Positions 8,930 to 9,696 of a stretch of DNA of 9,696 nt are shown here, piece after piece; the first letter of the stretch is position 1, and every line of letters starts with the position of its first letter. The notes beneath the pieces are model-generated. The model saw only the letters and a list, made by a program, of their open reading frames with translations, had not been told where the DNA came from and did no database searches. Origin of the DNA: Microvirga mediterraneensis (GTDB lineage Bacteria; Pseudomonadota; Alphaproteobacteria; Rhizobiales; Beijerinckiaceae); NCBI RefSeq assembly GCF_013520865.1, contig NZ_JACDXJ010000006.1, forward strand, positions 1 to 9,696. Direction: 5' to 3'. The translations under genes and the position numbers were made by a program.

Positions 8930-9696
8930 CGCGAGTACCCGCCTCGGTCCCTTGGACGCTGAGGCTGGCGCTGCACCTGGCGGGCCTGCTCGGCTTGCCT
9001 CTCGGCCTCCAGGCGGGTTGCCATAGCCTCGATCACCTTCGGCAAGGCCTCGAACTGCGCCACCTGCTGCGTCCGCTCCCGGCTCTCCCGTAGCGTGAAC
9101 TCGCCCGGCGTACCTCCCTTCGCCTGCCACTCCCGATAGCCGTGCAGCGCCGCCTGGGCCTGCTCCAGCGCCTGCCGTTCGGCCCCCTCCTGCTGTGATG
9201 CATGGGCTTGGCGTAATGTCTCAACCGCCCGCCCGAACAACTCGCGCCGCTCCGCCTGGCGCTGCCGCGTCTCCCAGACCCGCTTCAGGGTCTCAAAATG
9301 CGATCCAAGTGTCCGGACAGCTTGCTCAGTTGTTCGGACAAGCCCTTCGTAAAAGCCTCGGACATCGACAGCCGCTGCTCCAGCCCCTCGATCCGCGTCT
9401 GCTGCTGCTCGGAAGCGCTCACGGCCTGCCGCAACAGCTCCTGCAAGGCGCTGGTGTCCCTGTGATACGCGTCGGAGACAGCTTTGAGCGAATGCAGAAG
9501 CTCGCGCTCGAGAGGGGTTAGTTGGTTCATGGCTCAATCCAGTTTCAGGCAGGGGCGGGCCCCGCAGGTCCACGGCGTCAGGGCCTTGCCCGCGAAGCCC
9601 GCCGGCAGGATCAGGAACGTGCCTTCCTTCGCGCTCTGAAGGTCCAGCCCATGTGTGCTCGCCTTCAGCCGCTCCAGCGCCGCTGTCTCGTGCGCG
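8926..9696 (-). CDS. mobA: Relaxase MobA, C-terminal part (joins to 1171-1)
   Basis: This is the continuation of the relaxase frame across the contig join. It is open from the right edge and ends with TAA at 8928-8926. The encoded tail is rich in Gln, Glu, Arg and Ala (for example [20 protein letters not shown]), as expected of the long helical C-terminus of MobA proteins. A GTG at 9573 could be mistaken for a start, but it is internal because the frame stays open upstream and joins the N-terminal half exactly. Bases 9285-9530 are dual coding with mobD, and 9534-9569 plus 1-477 with mobB. The gene meets relE tail to tail: the two stop codons overlap at 8926-8929, leaving no room for a terminator between them. 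Confidence 0.92.
   Translation of the reverse strand, partial: RARDSGAGAAEGEHTWAGPSEREGRHVPDPAGGLRGQGPDAVDLRGPPLPETGLSHEPTNPSRARASAFAQSCLRRVSQGHQRLAGAVAAGRERFRAAADADRGAGAAAVDVRGFYEGLVRTTEQAVRTLGSHFETLKRVWETRQRQAERRELFGRAVETLRQAHASQQEGAERQALEQAQAALHGYREWQAKGGTPGEFTLRESRERTQQVAQFEALPKVIEAMATRLEAERQAEQARQVQRQPQRPRDRGGYSR
9285..9530 (-). CDS. mobD: MobD-like small coiled-coil mobilization protein, nested in mobA
   Basis: An 81-aa protein starting at ATG 9530-9528 ([20 protein letters not shown]) and ending at TGA 9287-9285. It is almost entirely heptad-like and polar (Leu/Gln/Glu rich), consistent with a coiled coil and with ColE1 MbeD-type proteins, which are short, helical and encoded inside mbeA in another frame. 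It starts three bases after the mobB stop, in the same frame as mobB. Its exact role is not known; in ColE1 the MbeD family has been linked to mobilization and entry exclusion. The assignment rests on position, size and N-terminal resemblance, so the family name is probable and not certain. Confidence 0.78.
   Translation of the reverse strand: MNQLTPLERELLHSLKAVSDAYHRDTSALQELLRQAVSASEQQQTRIEGLEQRLSMSEAFTKGLSEQLSKLSGHLDRILRP
9534..9696 (-). CDS. mobB: MobB-like protein, C-terminal part (joins to 477-1)
   Basis: Continuation of mobB over the join. It covers the segment after the membrane helix, including [13 protein letters not shown] and the TCGARPC motif, and stops at TGA 9536-9534. Only three bases (gcc on the coding strand) separate this stop from the mobD start in the same frame, so the two small genes are almost certainly translationally coupled. 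Confidence 0.8.
   Translation of the reverse strand, partial: AHETAALERLKASTHGLDLQSAKEGTFLILPAGFAGKALTPWTCGARPCLKLD
9570..9696. repeat. Right copy of 127-bp terminal direct repeat (contig circularisation overlap)
   Basis: Exact duplicate of bases 1-127. It should be trimmed when the circle is closed. It lies inside the mobA and mobB coding frames, which is why neither gene looks complete in the linear window. Confidence 0.96.

Noticed and set aside
1..9696. CRISPR arrays, insertion sequences, rRNA genes, prophage genes
   Set aside because: No regularly spaced repeat-spacer array, transposase, recombinase, rRNA or phage structural gene was seen on either strand.

Overview
The window is almost certainly one complete circular plasmid written as a linear contig. 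Bases 1-127 recur exactly at 9570-9696, so the real circle is about 9,569 bp. The genes suggest an alphaproteobacterium of the Methylobacterium/Methylorubrum type or a close Rhizobiales relative: high GC in the backbone, a DUF6894 protein, a bacteriophytochrome with a HisKA_2-type kinase, and a winged-helix protein of a kind common on plasmids of that group. This assignment rests on protein resemblance only.

Backbone, running from about 6700 through the contig join to about 2340. First is a leftward winged-helix protein (6740-7426), the best but unproven candidate replication protein. A 375-base gene-free region rich in inverted repeats follows, with a possible short terminated RNA. Next is a rightward HTH/coiled-coil protein (7802-8329) whose promoter, coding sequence and downstream region carry copies of one CGACACCC-type site, suggesting a self-regulated partition or replication-control locus. 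A RelB/RelE-type toxin-antitoxin pair follows (8452-8929), with a perfect 18-bp palindrome before it. The leftward ColE1-type mobilization module crosses the join: mobC, the relaxase mobA, and mobB plus mobD nested inside mobA in another frame. A ColE1-like nic sequence lies upstream of mobC. An Xre-type HTH protein (1896-2192) and a degenerate tRNA-Leu(UAA)-like sequence close the backbone.

Cargo, 2344-6695. Four same-orientation copies of a short repeat (left part GTTCCATAA, then six bases, then a right part beginning TT) divide this arc into three units: (1) two overlapping small genes, a hypothetical and a DUF6894 protein; (2) a complete bacteriophytochrome histidine kinase; (3) one GNAT acetyltransferase. 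The repeats fit an 11-6-11 Xer/dif-like layout, and each is also followed by a small hairpin that varies in sequence but keeps pairing. No recombinase is encoded here, so host recombination in trans is the simplest idea. This cassette-like arrangement, together with the repeated sites around the HTH/coiled-coil gene, is the most novel content of the window.

Inferred working model: a small mobilizable plasmid that needs a helper conjugation system, is kept by a toxin-antitoxin pair and probably a one-gene stability locus, and carries exchangeable cargo including a red/far-red light sensor that would have to use host biliverdin and a host response regulator.
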